Positions 9,065 to 17,918 of a stretch of 64,000 bases of DNA are shown here, in pieces; within the stretch, counting starts at the first letter, position 1; each line of letters begins with the position of its first letter. The translations under genes were made by a program, and so were the position numbers. The notes below the pieces were generated by a model. The model saw only the letters and a program-made list of their open reading frames with translations, searched no databases and was not told the origin of the DNA. This stretch comes from Paraburkholderia kirstenboschensis (GTDB lineage: Bacteria; Pseudomonadota; Gammaproteobacteria; Burkholderiales; Burkholderiaceae), in contig NZ_CAJHCR010000003.1 in NCBI RefSeq assembly GCF_904848585.1, positions 434,001 to 498,000 of the forward strand, in the 5' to 3' direction.

Positions 9065-9456
9065 TGTCTTCTTCTGTTCACGCCCTCATGCAATCCAATT
9101 CGTCGCCTTCGGACGCCGTCTCGCCCACGTGCGAGGCTCAGTTCGTCCGCATCGCCGAAACGCGGCGCGAACCGCTGCACTTTTATCTCGACGGTCGGAA
9201 AGTGTCCGCTCTGCAGGGCGATACATTGCTGACCGCCGTGCTGATGCAACAGCGCCGCGTGCGCGACAGCGAATTCAGCGGCGCGCCGCGCGCCGGCTTC
9301 TGCCTGATCGGCGCGTGTCAGGACTGCTGGATGCGCACCGAAGACGGCAAGCGTCTGCGCGCCTGCTCGACGCTCGTCACCGCGGGACTGCGTGTGCTCA
9401 CGCGTATCGAACCCGCGACCGCGCCAGCGAAAAGCCACAGCGGAGACGCGCAATGA
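9064..9456 (+). CDS. Small [2Fe-2S] subunit of an opine/hydroxyproline-dehydrogenase-like flavoenzyme
   Basis: 130 residues with a single Fer2_4-type ferredoxin domain. The cysteine pattern is GFCLIGACQDCW followed by RACST, the C-x4-C-x2-C...C arrangement of the small subunits of HcnA, opine oxidase and D-hydroxyproline dehydrogenase complexes. The ATG at 9064 overlaps the permease stop; alternative in-frame ATG at 9088. It carries electrons between the two FAD subunits encoded just downstream. The three-subunit organisation is what identifies the family; the substrate is not deducible. Confidence 0.85.
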   Translation: MSSSVHALMQSNSSPSDAVSPTCEAQFVRIAETRREPLHFYLDGRKVSALQGDTLLTAVLMQQRRVRDSEFSGAPRAGFCLIGACQDCWMRTEDGKRLRACSTLVTAGLRVLTRIEPATAPAKSHSGDAQ

Positions 9457-10886
9457 GCGACGATCGCCGCGTTGTGATTGTCGGCGCCGGACCGGCCGGC
9501 GTGCGCGCAGCCGAGACGCTGGTCGCGGCAGGCGTGCGTCCCATCGTTGTCGACGAAAATGCGCGCTGGGGTGGGCAGATCTATCGGCAGCCGCCGGAGC
9601 ATGGCGGCTTTCAGCGCTCGAAGAAAACGCTCTACGGTTTCGAGGCGCGCAAGGCCGACGCGTTGCATACGACAATGCAAGCGCTCTTGCCTTACATCGA
9701 CTATCGGCCCGACACACTCGCGTGGGCTTGCGAAACCGGTCGCCTCGACACTCTTCAGGCGGGACGCGAAATCAGCGTGCCGTTCTCGCATCTGATCATT
9801 GCGAGCGGCGCGACCGACCGGATTCTGCCTGTGCCCGGCTGGACCTTGCCCGGTGTCTATACACTCGGCGCGGCACAGGTCGCGTTAAAGGCGCAAGGCT
9901 GTGCAATCGGCCGACGCGTGGTGCTCACAGGCACAGGGCCTTTGCTGTATCTCGTCGCATATCAATACGTAAAAGCCGGCGCGCAGGTAATGGCCGTGCT
10001 CGACACGAGCCCGCTCTCGCAACAGATCTCAGCCGTTTCAAAGTTGGCGCGGCTTCCCTCGACATTCGCCAAGGGTTTGTATTACGTCGGCTGGCTCAAG
10101 GCGCATCGCATACGTATCGAACGAGGGGTGAAGCTCGTTGGTATTTGCGGCACGCGCAACGTCGAGGCAATCGAATGGCGCGCCCCTGATAATAGTTCGG
10201 TTACCGAATCAATTGCATGCGACGCGGTGGGCATCAGCTTCGGCCTGAAGCCCGAAACGCAGCTTGCGGATCTCGCCGGTTGCCGCTTCCGGTTCGACGC
10301 GCTCAACCGTTGCTGGCTGCCCGAACTCGACTCTGCCGGACGCAGCACCGTGCGCGGCCTCTATCTGGCCGGCGACGGCGCCGGCATTGCGGGCGCCGAC
10401 GCTGCCGAACTCGCGGGACGCCGCGCCGCATTAGCCTTGCTCGACGACCTCGGCGTCCGTCACCCACGCGGACCCGGCATGCTCGATGCCGCATCGCTTG
10501 AACGCAAGCTGCAACATATCGCCGTTTTCCGTGCCGGAATCGAGACAGCTTTCGAACCGCCCCTGGAATGCGCCGCGCAATGGCCCGACGACATGACCGT
10601 CTGCCGCTGCGAGGAAGTCGACGCGGGCACGTTACGGCGTTGTATCCGCGGCAGCGAAGCGAACGAGATCAACCGTCTGAAAGCGCTCACTCGCGTCGGC
10701 ATGGGTCGTTGCCAGGGACGCATGTGCGGCGAAGCTGCGCTTCTCTTGCTCGCCGAAGAAACCGGCCGCCCGCTCGAATCAGTTGGCCGCCTGCGCAGCC
10801 AGCCGCCGGTCAAACCCATCCCGCTGTCGCCCGCGATGTATGCCGGCGACGTCGCTGCGATTCCCGAGGAGGCCCGCGATGAGTGA
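9453..10886 (+). CDS. FAD/NAD-binding subunit with BFD-type [2Fe-2S] domain (OoxA/HcnB/LhpF-like)
   Basis: 477 residues. The N-terminal Rossmann motif is VVIVGAGPAGVRAAE; a second nucleotide-binding region follows (GRRVVLTGTGPLLYLVAYQY), with a third FAD contact LYLAGDGAGIAGADAA. At the C-terminus a BFD-like iron-sulfur domain shows CRCEEVDAGTL and then CQGRMCG, giving the four cysteines. Family members form alpha subunits of heteromeric opine oxidases, hydrogen cyanide synthase and D-hydroxyproline dehydrogenase. The start overlaps the previous stop (ATGA). It should work at the cytoplasmic membrane with the 130- and 375-residue subunits. Confidence 0.88.
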   Translation: MSDDRRVVIVGAGPAGVRAAETLVAAGVRPIVVDENARWGGQIYRQPPEHGGFQRSKKTLYGFEARKADALHTTMQALLPYIDYRPDTLAWACETGRLDTLQAGREISVPFSHLIIASGATDRILPVPGWTLPGVYTLGAAQVALKAQGCAIGRRVVLTGTGPLLYLVAYQYVKAGAQVMAVLDTSPLSQQISAVSKLARLPSTFAKGLYYVGWLKAHRIRIERGVKLVGICGTRNVEAIEWRAPDNSSVTESIACDAVGISFGLKPETQLADLAGCRFRFDALNRCWLPELDSAGRSTVRGLYLAGDGAGIAGADAAELAGRRAALALLDDLGVRHPRGPGMLDAASLERKLQHIAVFRAGIETAFEPPLECAAQWPDDMTVCRCEEVDAGTLRRCIRGSEANEINRLKALTRVGMGRCQGRMCGEAALLLLAEETGRPLESVGRLRSQPPVKPIPLSPAMYAGDVAAIPEEARDE

Positions 10887-12006
10887 CCCGCTGCACTACG
10901 ACGTGGCGATCGCAGGCGGTGGTCTCGTCGGTTCTTCGGCGGCACTCGCGCTTGCCACGCGCGGCTTGCGCGTGGGCCTCTTCGAGCGGCGCTTTTGCGG
11001 CGCGCAGGCGAGCGGCGTGAATTACGGCGGCGTACGCTGCCAGGGCCGCCCGGTCGAGCAGATGCCGCTCGCGATGCGCGCGCGCCGTATCTGGGACCGC
11101 TTGCCGGAACTGATCGGTATCGACGGCGAATTTACGGTGTCGGGACATTTGCGCCTTGCTCGCAGCGAGAGCGACCTTGCCGCGCTTCAGCAATGGGCGG
11201 ACATGGCGCGCGATTACGGACTACATGCGCAGTTGCTCAGCGGCGCGCAGTTTCGCGAGCGCTATCCGTGGCTCGGCCCGGCGGCTGTCGGCGGATCGCT
11301 GTGCGCGAGCGACGGTCATGCCAACCCGCGTCTCGTGTCGCCCGCATTCGCACGCGCCGCGCGTGCCGCGGGCGCGGACGTGCGCGAGCAAACCGCATTG
11401 AGCGGCATTCATCACGACGGCAAGCGCTTCCACATGCGTGCGGGCGACACGCAGATCACCGCGGACTGGCTCATCAATTCCGCCGGCGCGTGGGCGAATA
11501 CGGTCGCGGGCTACTTCGGCGAAAGCGCGCCGATGAAGCCGATCTATCCGAACATGTGGGTCACCGAGCCGCTGCCGCTTTTCATCACGCACAACCTGGG
11601 CGTGTATGGCGGCGGCATCTATGCGCGGCAAGTGGCGCGCGGCAATTGCGTGATTGGCGGCGGGCGCGGACATGGCGACGGCGAATACGGTCAACCGTCG
11701 ACGGAAACCACGCGCGCCGTAATGCGCGACGCGTGCGCGCTGTTGCCCGCGTTGCGCGAGGCGCTACTGATTCGCACATGGAGCGGTGTGGAAGGCGAGA
11801 CGCCCGACAGCAATCCGATCATCGGGCCGAGCCGCGCAGTGCCGCGTTTGTTGCATGCATTCGGCTTTTCGGGCGGGGGCTTTCTGCTCGCACCCGGAGT
11901 CGGCGAGGTGCTCGCCGATCTCGTTATCGACGGCGCCACGGCCACGCCTCTCGACGCTTTTTCGATTGACCGCTTCGCTCAGCTTGCTACTTCATCCGTC
12001 GCTTAG
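10879..12006 (+). CDS. FAD-dependent amine/amino-acid oxidoreductase subunit (DAO family, OoxB/HcnC/LhpB-like)
   Basis: 375 residues with an N-terminal dinucleotide-binding motif DVAIAGGGLVGSSAALALA and the C-terminal FAD-contact region HAFGFSGGGFLLAPGVGEVL typical of the DadA/sarcosine-oxidase (DAO) superfamily. This is the catalytic subunit that would oxidise the C-N bond of the imported compound. The ATG at 10879 has a GAGGAGG-type ribosome-binding site and overlaps the previous gene by 8 bases. Candidates for the substrate are opines, D-hydroxyproline or other secondary amino acids; cyanide synthesis is less likely because the transporter genes are built into the operon. Confidence 0.88.
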   Translation: MSDPLHYDVAIAGGGLVGSSAALALATRGLRVGLFERRFCGAQASGVNYGGVRCQGRPVEQMPLAMRARRIWDRLPELIGIDGEFTVSGHLRLARSESDLAALQQWADMARDYGLHAQLLSGAQFRERYPWLGPAAVGGSLCASDGHANPRLVSPAFARAARAAGADVREQTALSGIHHDGKRFHMRAGDTQITADWLINSAGAWANTVAGYFGESAPMKPIYPNMWVTEPLPLFITHNLGVYGGGIYARQVARGNCVIGGGRGHGDGEYGQPSTETTRAVMRDACALLPALREALLIRTWSGVEGETPDSNPIIGPSRAVPRLLHAFGFSGGGFLLAPGVGEVLADLVIDGATATPLDAFSIDRFAQLATSSVA

Positions 12007-12036
12007 ATCACGTTTATGAAACTCAGGAGCTCTTCA

Positions 12037-13083
12037 ATGAAATTATTCAGGACGATCGCGGCACTGGCCGCATTGTGTGCATTCGGCGCGGCAGCACCCG
12101 CATGGTCGCAGACGAAGACGATTTACATCGGCATGAACGGCGGTCCGATGGAAAAGGCGTATACGAGCCAGGTGCTGCCCGACTTCGAGAAAGCGAACAA
12201 TGTGAAAGTGGTCGTGGTGCCGGGCACGTCGTCGGATATTCTCGCGAAGCTGCTCGCAAACAAGGCGAGTCCGCAGATTCACGTGGTGTTTCTCGACGAC
12301 GGCGTGATGGCGCGAGCCATCAGCATGGGCGTGTGCAAAAAACTCGATGACTCGCCGGTGCTCAAGGAACTCTATCCGTTCGCGCGCATGAAGGACGACA
12401 TGGGCGCGGGCGTGCAGCTCGGCATGACCGGTATTGCGTACAACAAGAAGCTGTTCGCTGAAAAGGGCTGGGCGCCGCCTACGTCATGGATGGATTTCGC
12501 CGATCCGAAATACAAGGGCAAGGTGGTGTTCCAGTCCGCTTCGAGCAGCACGTTCGGCCTGCACGGCTTTCTCGCGATCAACCGTTTGATGGGCGGCACC
12601 GAGCAGAACGTCGAACCGGGCTTCACGAAATGGGCGAGCACGGTGGGCCCCAACGTCGTGGAGTATGTGCCGAACTCGGCGAAGATTTCGGAAATGGTGC
12701 AGACCGGCGAGGCCGGCCTCTTTCCGCTGACGCCGACCGCCGTCGGCGATCTGTCCGACAAGGGCATTCCGGTCGGCTATGTGAATCCGAAAGAAGGTCC
12801 TGTGCTGCTGCTCGTGGATCTGTGCGTGGTCAACAACAGCCCCGATCCGCAACTTGCGCAAAAGCTCGCGCAGTTCCTGCTGTCTGCGCCGGCGCAGACG
12901 AAAGCCGCTGAAGCCGGCCGCCAGATTCCGACCAACCGTCTCGCGAAAATGACGCCGCCGATGCAGCAAAGCCTCGGCAACGTGGAAGACCTCGTGCGCA
13001 AAGTCACGGTGGTGGATTGGGACACCATCAATGCGCATCGTGCGCAATGGGACACGCGCTGGAACCGCCAGATCGAACGCTAG
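12037..13083 (+). CDS. Periplasmic binding protein of the PotD-like transporter
   Basis: 348 residues with a Sec signal peptide (FRTIAALAALCAFGAAAPAWSQ, cleavage near 23) and a type 1 extracellular solute-binding fold (TKTIYIGMNGGPMEKAYTSQ, GMTGIAYNKKLF, TSWMDFADPKYKGKV). AGGAG lies 8 bases before the ATG at 12037; an ATG at 12016 precedes that site and is not favoured. It is the last gene of the operon that begins at 6244 and presents the solute to the permease pair. A strong terminator follows. Confidence 0.9.
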   Translation: MKLFRTIAALAALCAFGAAAPAWSQTKTIYIGMNGGPMEKAYTSQVLPDFEKANNVKVVVVPGTSSDILAKLLANKASPQIHVVFLDDGVMARAISMGVCKKLDDSPVLKELYPFARMKDDMGAGVQLGMTGIAYNKKLFAEKGWAPPTSWMDFADPKYKGKVVFQSASSSTFGLHGFLAINRLMGGTEQNVEPGFTKWASTVGPNVVEYVPNSAKISEMVQTGEAGLFPLTPTAVGDLSDKGIPVGYVNPKEGPVLLLVDLCVVNNSPDPQLAQKLAQFLLSAPAQTKAAEAGRQIPTNRLAKMTPPMQQSLGNVEDLVRKVTVVDWDTINAHRAQWDTRWNRQIER

Positions 13084-13105
13084 GTTTCCTGGCTTCGCCT
13101 GAATG

Positions 13106-13141
13106 AAACGCGCGCCTGACTGCTACGAGGCGCGCGTTTTT
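13106..13141 (+). terminator. Rho-independent terminator of the transporter/dehydrogenase operon
   Basis: AAACGCGCGCCT (13106-13117) pairs perfectly with AGGCGCGCGTTT (13128-13139), loop 10 bases, followed by TT. The T-run spans 13137-13141. It sits 23 bases after the stop of the binding-protein gene. Confidence 0.9.
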
Positions 13142-13160
13142 ACGTCATGTGAGTGGCGGC

Positions 13161-13460
13161 TCAGAAGATCACCGAGACCGCCACCGCGAGCCAGATTGCC
13201 ATGACGCCCGCAAGAAACAGATGACGCGCAATGCGTATCCTGGCGTCGCTCGTCTCCGGCTCCACAGGGCTCGTGGCCATCCACGGTACAAGCCCGAGGC
13301 AACCAAAACCGATCAGCGCGAGTATGAACACAATGACATCGACAGCGCGCCATCCGGTCGGCTCATACATTCCCCAATAGCCGAGGAACGCGATACCGAT
13401 CGAGAAGATCGTGGCCGATGCGGCGCTGAGGGCGGGCACTGATCCGATTGGAGCCGGCAT
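13161..13460 (-). CDS. Small membrane protein of unknown function
   Basis: 99 residues, not recognised. Three hydrophobic segments are visible: ATIFSIGIAFLGYWGMY (near 15-32), VDVIVFILALIGFGCLGLVPW (near 40-62) and HLFLAGVMAIWLAVAVSVIF at the C-terminus. A short charged linker (EPETSDARIRIAR) lies before the last one. GGAGG five bases before the ATG at 13460 fixes the start and rules out the GTG at 13466. It lies 62 bases downstream of the PanE-family gene on the same strand and may be co-transcribed with it. Confidence 0.65.
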   Translation of the reverse strand: MPAPIGSVPALSAASATIFSIGIAFLGYWGMYEPTGWRAVDVIVFILALIGFGCLGLVPWMATSPVEPETSDARIRIARHLFLAGVMAIWLAVAVSVIF

Positions 13461-13522
13461 GTTCACCTCCGGTCATTGAGCGGTTACGGCAACCTCTACT
13501 CACACGACTCGCAACTCACGAC

Positions 13523-14458
13523 TTACGACGTGCGCGTTTGCCTCGCTTCATACGTCTTGAGATGGCTATAGGCGATGCGCAACAACGTCAAAGCGTGTTC
13601 GCCGTTTTGCGCTTCGCCGCCGCGCGAGATCAGATCGCCGAGAATGTGATCCGCCTCGGTATGCGAGTGATTCTCCACGTCGCGCAACATGGACGCAGTG
13701 AGCGGCGACGGTGTGAAGAGCGTTTGCGTTGCGCGCGCATCGAAGTCGGGCGCCATCGTAAAGCTGTTGTGTTCGGCAACCGCGCGGCACTCGCCGAGCA
13801 GGCTTTCGATCACGCGCTTGCCGTCAGGCGCGGACAGTATGTCGCCGATCGAACCGCGCATCAAACACGTGCTGGCCGCCAGCGTGGCCAGGAACACCCA
13901 CTTTTCCCACATGCGCAACAGGATGTTCTCGCTAACGGTGACGTCGAAGTTCGCGCCGGCCATTGCATCGGCAATTGCTTGTACGCGTTCGGAGACGCCG
14001 CCCTCCAGTTCCCCGAAAGTAACCGCATGCATTTCGTTCAGGTGCACGATCTGCTGATCCGCGTTGAGCGTCGCCGCGATCACGCATTGGCCGCCGAGCA
14101 CCCGCGATTCGCCGAATTTCTCCGTGAGCACGTCGATATGGCGCATGCCGTTGAGCATCGGCAATATCAGCGTGGATTCGCCCACGAGCGGAGCAAATGA
14201 ATCGATTGCGTCGTCGAGACTGTATGCCTTGCAGCTTAGCAGCACGAGATCGAACGGCTCGGCGTTCACGCCGGCCAGAATCGTTTTGACGTCGCGCTGC
14301 GTGAGGTCGCCGCGCGGGCTCCTGATCACCAGTCCGTCGCGCTGGAGCTTGTCCGCCCGGCCCGCGCGCACGAGGAATGTGACGTCCTGCCCTGCTGCGG
14401 CGAGCCGTCCGCCGAAGTAGCCGCCCACCGCCCCCGCTCCCACCACTAGAATTCGCAT
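13523..14458 (-). CDS. 2-dehydropantoate 2-reductase family protein (PanE/ApbA)
   Basis: 311 residues. It starts directly with the NADP-binding motif MRILVVGAGAVGGYFGG and has the ketopantoate-reductase C-terminal helical domain (NILLRMWEKWVFLATLAASTC, where the Lys of EKW matches the catalytic lysine region, and the ending RDVENHSHTEADHILGDL). An in-frame start 25 codons upstream would add residues before the Rossmann strand and is rejected. PanE reduces ketopantoate to pantoate for coenzyme A synthesis, but Burkholderiaceae carry several paralogues acting on other 2-keto acids. It lies 129 bases downstream of the nucleoside hydrolase gene. Confidence 0.88.
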   Translation of the reverse strand: MRILVVGAGAVGGYFGGRLAAAGQDVTFLVRAGRADKLQRDGLVIRSPRGDLTQRDVKTILAGVNAEPFDLVLLSCKAYSLDDAIDSFAPLVGESTLILPMLNGMRHIDVLTEKFGESRVLGGQCVIAATLNADQQIVHLNEMHAVTFGELEGGVSERVQAIADAMAGANFDVTVSENILLRMWEKWVFLATLAASTCLMRGSIGDILSAPDGKRVIESLLGECRAVAEHNSFTMAPDFDARATQTLFTPSPLTASMLRDVENHSHTEADHILGDLISRGGEAQNGEHALTLLRIAYSHLKTYEARQTRTS

Positions 14459-14587
14459 CTCTGGCCTCTCGAGTGAATGTCGTCGCTCGAAGCAATGTAG
14501 CAAAGATTGACACAACGCATCGGACAAGCGCACGTGCCGGGCGTGGCGTGATCGCGCGTTCTTCGTCCGGTCAACGGCACAAACCTT

Positions 14588-15553
14588 TTAACGCTTTGCG
14601 CAAACGGTGCTCTCGTACAGCGCCAGCATGCCGGGCGCGTCGACGCCGACGCAGACCTGGCACTCCGGCCGCTCGTCCCAGTCCGGCGCGGGCACCGGCA
14701 TCGTGGAAGGCTTCTGAATGGTTTGGCCGACCGCGATGCCGTCCGTCAGCACACGCACAGGACCGCTGCGCGTGGTGTACAGCTGCGGCGCCAGCACATA
14801 AGCGACGGCCGACGAATCGTGCACATAAATGCCCTGGAGCTGCGCGCTTTGCTGATGAAACGCCTCGTAATGCCGCGACACGTCCCATACAAACTGGCCT
14901 GCCGCGCCGCCACGATCGCGGATCGACGCCAGATAGTCCTGGCTCATGATGGTGCGCTCTGTAACGTCGAGCCCGACAATCGCGACGGGCCACGGCGCGC
15001 CGAACACAATGTCGGCGGCATCGGGGTCGCCGAGAATGTTGGCCTCGGCTGCGGGCGTGACGTTGCCGAGTACGCCGCCGGTGCCGAATGCGCCGCCCAT
15101 GACCACCACCTGCTTGACGAGCGGCGCGATCTGCGGATCGTCCGCAAGCGCCAGCGCAAGGTTGGTCAGCGGGCCGACTGCAAGCAGCGTGACTTCGCCA
15201 GGATGCGCACGCACCGTGTCGACGATGAACCGGTGCGCGGGCCGTGCATCGAGCGGCGCATGTTCGGAGGCGCCAAGCGCGATGTTCCCGAGTCCGTTGT
15301 CACCGTGAATCCATGCGAGCGGCTGCGGCGCGGCGCGCTTGAGCGGCGCCGCCGCGCCACGCGCGACCGGCACGCCCGGCGCGAACCGCCCCGCAAGAAA
15401 GCGCGCGTTGTGCGTGGTGGTCTCGATTGTGGCGTTGCCGAATACGCTTGTCAGTCCGAGCAGTTCGATATCCGGATGCAGCGCCTGAAACACGAGCGCC
15501 ATGGCATCGTCCACGCCGGGATCGGTGTCGTAGATCAGCTTATGCCTGCTCAT
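14588..15553 (-). CDS. Inosine-uridine preferring nucleoside hydrolase
   Basis: 321 residues. The N-terminal DTDPGVDDAMAL (from residue 9) is the calcium-binding aspartate cluster of the family, and the distal HDSSAVAYVLAP supplies the catalytic-site histidine and aspartate. It cleaves the N-glycosidic bond of ribonucleosides to base plus ribose in the cytoplasm. The ATG at 15553 overlaps the cytidine deaminase stop, placing it third in a nupC-cdd-hydrolase operon for nucleoside salvage. Longer in-frame starts run through the cdd gene and are not credible. Confidence 0.93.
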   Translation of the reverse strand: MSRHKLIYDTDPGVDDAMALVFQALHPDIELLGLTSVFGNATIETTTHNARFLAGRFAPGVPVARGAAAPLKRAAPQPLAWIHGDNGLGNIALGASEHAPLDARPAHRFIVDTVRAHPGEVTLLAVGPLTNLALALADDPQIAPLVKQVVVMGGAFGTGGVLGNVTPAAEANILGDPDAADIVFGAPWPVAIVGLDVTERTIMSQDYLASIRDRGGAAGQFVWDVSRHYEAFHQQSAQLQGIYVHDSSAVAYVLAPQLYTTRSGPVRVLTDGIAVGQTIQKPSTMPVPAPDWDERPECQVCVGVDAPGMLALYESTVCAKR

Positions 15554-15939
15554 AGATAGAACGCGTCCGGCAGTTGGTCGCGTGCGGTCGTGTCGCGTGT
15601 CGCGCCGTGCAGATTGCCGAGGCGAATCGGCAACTCGGGACCGCCCAGTTCGATGATCACCTGGCGGCACGCGCCGCATGGTGCAATCGGTCCCTCCGTA
15701 TCGCCGATCACGGCGAGCGCGGCAAACTGGTCGCGCTGATAGCCCGCCGCAATCGCACTGAAAAACGCGGTACGTTCCGCGCAATTGCACAAACCGTATG
15801 AAGCATTCTCGACGTTGCAGCCGTCGAATACGCGGCCGTCTTTAGTCAGCAACGCCGCGCCGACCTTGAATTTCGAATATGGCGCGTAGGCCTTTTCTCG
15901 CGCCACACCCGCACGTTCCAACAGCTGTTCTATGTTCAT
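15550..15939 (-). CDS. cdd: Cytidine deaminase
   Basis: 129 residues. The zinc site is complete: CAE (Cys53-Ala54-Glu55, with the proton-shuttling Glu) and PCGAC (Cys88, Cys91). The substrate loop SKFKVGAAL and FDGCNVENASYG are typical of the homotetrameric short form. It deaminates cytidine and deoxycytidine to uridine forms. The ATG at 15939 has GAGG nine bases upstream; the ATG at 15948 would place that site too close. It lies between the nucleoside transporter and the nucleoside hydrolase. Confidence 0.95.
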   Translation of the reverse strand: MNIEQLLERAGVAREKAYAPYSKFKVGAALLTKDGRVFDGCNVENASYGLCNCAERTAFFSAIAAGYQRDQFAALAVIGDTEGPIAPCGACRQVIIELGGPELPIRLGNLHGATRDTTARDQLPDAFYL

Positions 15940-15955
15940 GCAAGACATCCTCGAT

Positions 15956-17233
15956 TCAATTGAGCGTAATGAACATGCCCGCGATGGTCGCGCTCATCAG
16001 ATTGGAGAGCGTTGCCGCGAGCACGACACGCAACCCGTAGCGCGCGACCTCGGCGCGGCGTTCCGGCGCCACGGCGCTAAAGCCGCCGGTGAGCACCGCA
16101 ATCGACGCAAAGTTCGCGAAGCCGCATAACGCAAACGACAGAATAGCAATGGTACGCGGATCGAGCGCTTGCATGCCCGCCGCGGTCACGCTCGCGGCAT
16201 CCCTCAGATACGGCGACAACGATGCATACGCAACGAACTCGTTCAGAATGATCTTCTGCCCGAGGAAATTGCCGGCAATCGCCGCCTCGTTCCAGGGCAC
16301 GCCGATCAGCCATGCGAGCGGCGCGAACACCATGCCGAGGATCGATTGCATCGACAGTTGCGGGTGGCCGAACCAGCCGCCTATGCCGCCAACGAGGCCG
16401 TTGAGCAACGCAATCAGACCGACGAAGGCGATCAGCATTGCGCCCACCATAACCGCGATCCTGAGGCCCACGGTCGCGCCCGAACTCGCGGCCTCGATCA
16501 CATTCGCGGGACGCTTCTCGTCGAAGTTCAGGTTGTCGAGATGAACGCGGCTCGGCTCTGTTGACGGATGAATGATCTTCGCGAACAACAGCCCGCCCGG
16601 CACCGCCATGAACGACGCCGCAAGCAGATATTCGATCCGCACGCCAAGACCTGCATAACCCGCAAGCACCGAGCCGGCAACCGCGGCCATGCCGCTCGAC
16701 ATCACCGCGAACAGTTCGGCGCCCGTCATGTCGCGCGTAAACGGTTTGACGACCGCGGGCATTTCGCTTTGACCGAGAAAGATCGTTGTGACGGCGGAAA
16801 ACGATTCGAGCTTCGACACGCCGAGCAACTTCTGAAACACCGTGCCAAGCACGATCACGATCCAGCGCATCACGCCCAAGTAGTACAGCACGGAAATCAG
16901 CGCGGTCACGAAGATAATGGCCGGCAGCACGCGCACAGCGAAGACGAAGCCACCGTTGCCGAACACCTGGAACATCTTGGCCTGCACGAGTCCGCCGAAC
17001 AGAAACTCGATGCCGGCATTGCCGTAGCCGAGCACGTTATTCACGCCCGCGGCCGCCGCCGCGAGAATCGTCTTGCCAAGCGGCACGAAGAGAATAAAAG
17101 CGCCGATGCAAACTTGCGCGAGCAATGCGCTACTTACAGTCCGTAAGCGAATGGCGCGCCGGTTCGTCGAAAAGATGAAAGCAATGAAGAGCAGTACGGC
17201 AATGCCGAGTACGTTGCGTGCGATGAGTGCCAT
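15956..17233 (-). CDS. nupC: Concentrative nucleoside transporter, NupC family
   Basis: 425 residues of hydrophobic sequence with the CNT core: nucleoside/proton symport signatures GQSEMPAVVKPF and NEFVAYASL, the gate region VMSSGMAAVAGSVLAGY and a C-terminal ALCGFANFASIAVLTGG. It imports pyrimidine and some purine nucleosides across the inner membrane using the ion gradient. It is the first gene of the salvage operon; cdd starts 16 bases after its stop. No operator is obvious upstream in the 76-base gap. Confidence 0.94.
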   Translation of the reverse strand: MALIARNVLGIAVLLFIAFIFSTNRRAIRLRTVSSALLAQVCIGAFILFVPLGKTILAAAAAGVNNVLGYGNAGIEFLFGGLVQAKMFQVFGNGGFVFAVRVLPAIIFVTALISVLYYLGVMRWIVIVLGTVFQKLLGVSKLESFSAVTTIFLGQSEMPAVVKPFTRDMTGAELFAVMSSGMAAVAGSVLAGYAGLGVRIEYLLAASFMAVPGGLLFAKIIHPSTEPSRVHLDNLNFDEKRPANVIEAASSGATVGLRIAVMVGAMLIAFVGLIALLNGLVGGIGGWFGHPQLSMQSILGMVFAPLAWLIGVPWNEAAIAGNFLGQKIILNEFVAYASLSPYLRDAASVTAAGMQALDPRTIAILSFALCGFANFASIAVLTGGFSAVAPERRAEVARYGLRVVLAATLSNLMSATIAGMFITLN

Positions 17234-17309
17234 GTCTCGAGTTCTTCATATGAATGTGGCACTGATGCTAAACGAAACGGCTGCTGGAGAGAAATGTTTA
17301 AAGCAGGAA

Positions 17310-17519
17310 TTAATGCGATTTGGAAAAGAACACGAGAGCGCCTTCCTCCGGTGTCAGGCCGAGACTGAAATAGCCTTCGAGCCGCTCGGCGTCAGCGTCG
17401 TTCAGCGCGAAGGGCGCGCGGATGAAGCCGGACACGACCGCATGGTCGTACCACACGCTCATCCACATGCGCAGCGCCAATACTTCCGGCGATCCGGAAC
17501 CCCATTCGTCGTGGGTCAT
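17310..17519 (-). CDS. Small protein of unknown function
   Basis: 69 residues, not recognised. It is acidic, without membrane segment or signal; it contains WMSVWYDHAVVSGFIRAPF and ends EEGALVFFSKSH. GGAGG seven bases before the ATG at 17519 supports this start over one 29 codons upstream. It follows the 80-residue small gene by 29 bases on the same strand, so both may form a two-gene unit. Confidence 0.55.
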   Translation of the reverse strand: MTHDEWGSGSPEVLALRMWMSVWYDHAVVSGFIRAPFALNDADAERLEGYFSLGLTPEEGALVFFSKSH

Positions 17520-17548
17520 GATCCTGCCTCCGTCGCGCGTATTGCCGC

Positions 17549-17791
17549 CTAGGCGGCGGTGGTTACCCTCATGGCGGGCCGTTCGTCGGGCGGGAATACG
17601 TGCCACAAACCGTCGCCATGACGGAAGAAAAAGAGCGTCAGGATGCCCGTCTCACATTGTGCCTCGACACATATGCAGCGTCTGTTCCCCTGGCGCGCGC
17701 CGGGCTGCAACTGGATTCGGGCCGATGCCGCGCCGCTCGCGTCCAGCCACTTCTCGATAAGCTCGCGCAATGATCGCTCTGACGCCGCCAT
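17549..17791 (-). CDS. Small protein of unknown function
   Basis: 80 residues, not recognised. The N-terminus is amphipathic (SLRELIEKWLDAS), followed by a basic middle with two nearby cysteines (CICVEAQC) and a short hydrophobic stretch (TGILTLFFFRHGDGLWHVF). GGAGGAG sits just before the ATG at 17791, favouring it over the in-frame ATG at 17812. It is paired with the 69-residue gene downstream. Confidence 0.5.
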   Translation of the reverse strand: MAASERSLRELIEKWLDASGAASARIQLQPGARQGNRRCICVEAQCETGILTLFFFRHGDGLWHVFPPDERPAMRVTTAA

Positions 17792-17918
17792 AACTCCTCC
17801 GCCCATTCGCATAGTGCATCGTAGAACGACGGTGGCAACGTCTCCATCGGCGGCGGCGGAATGTCAGATCAGGAATGCCTGCTTTAGGGTTCAGGTTTTC
17901 CTGACACGATCCCACGAT

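Noticed and set aside
8431-9717. Minus-strand frame (428 codons) over the PotC-like and iron-sulfur genes
   Set aside because: Antisense shadow; the plus-strand genes have intact family motifs and coupled start/stop overlaps.
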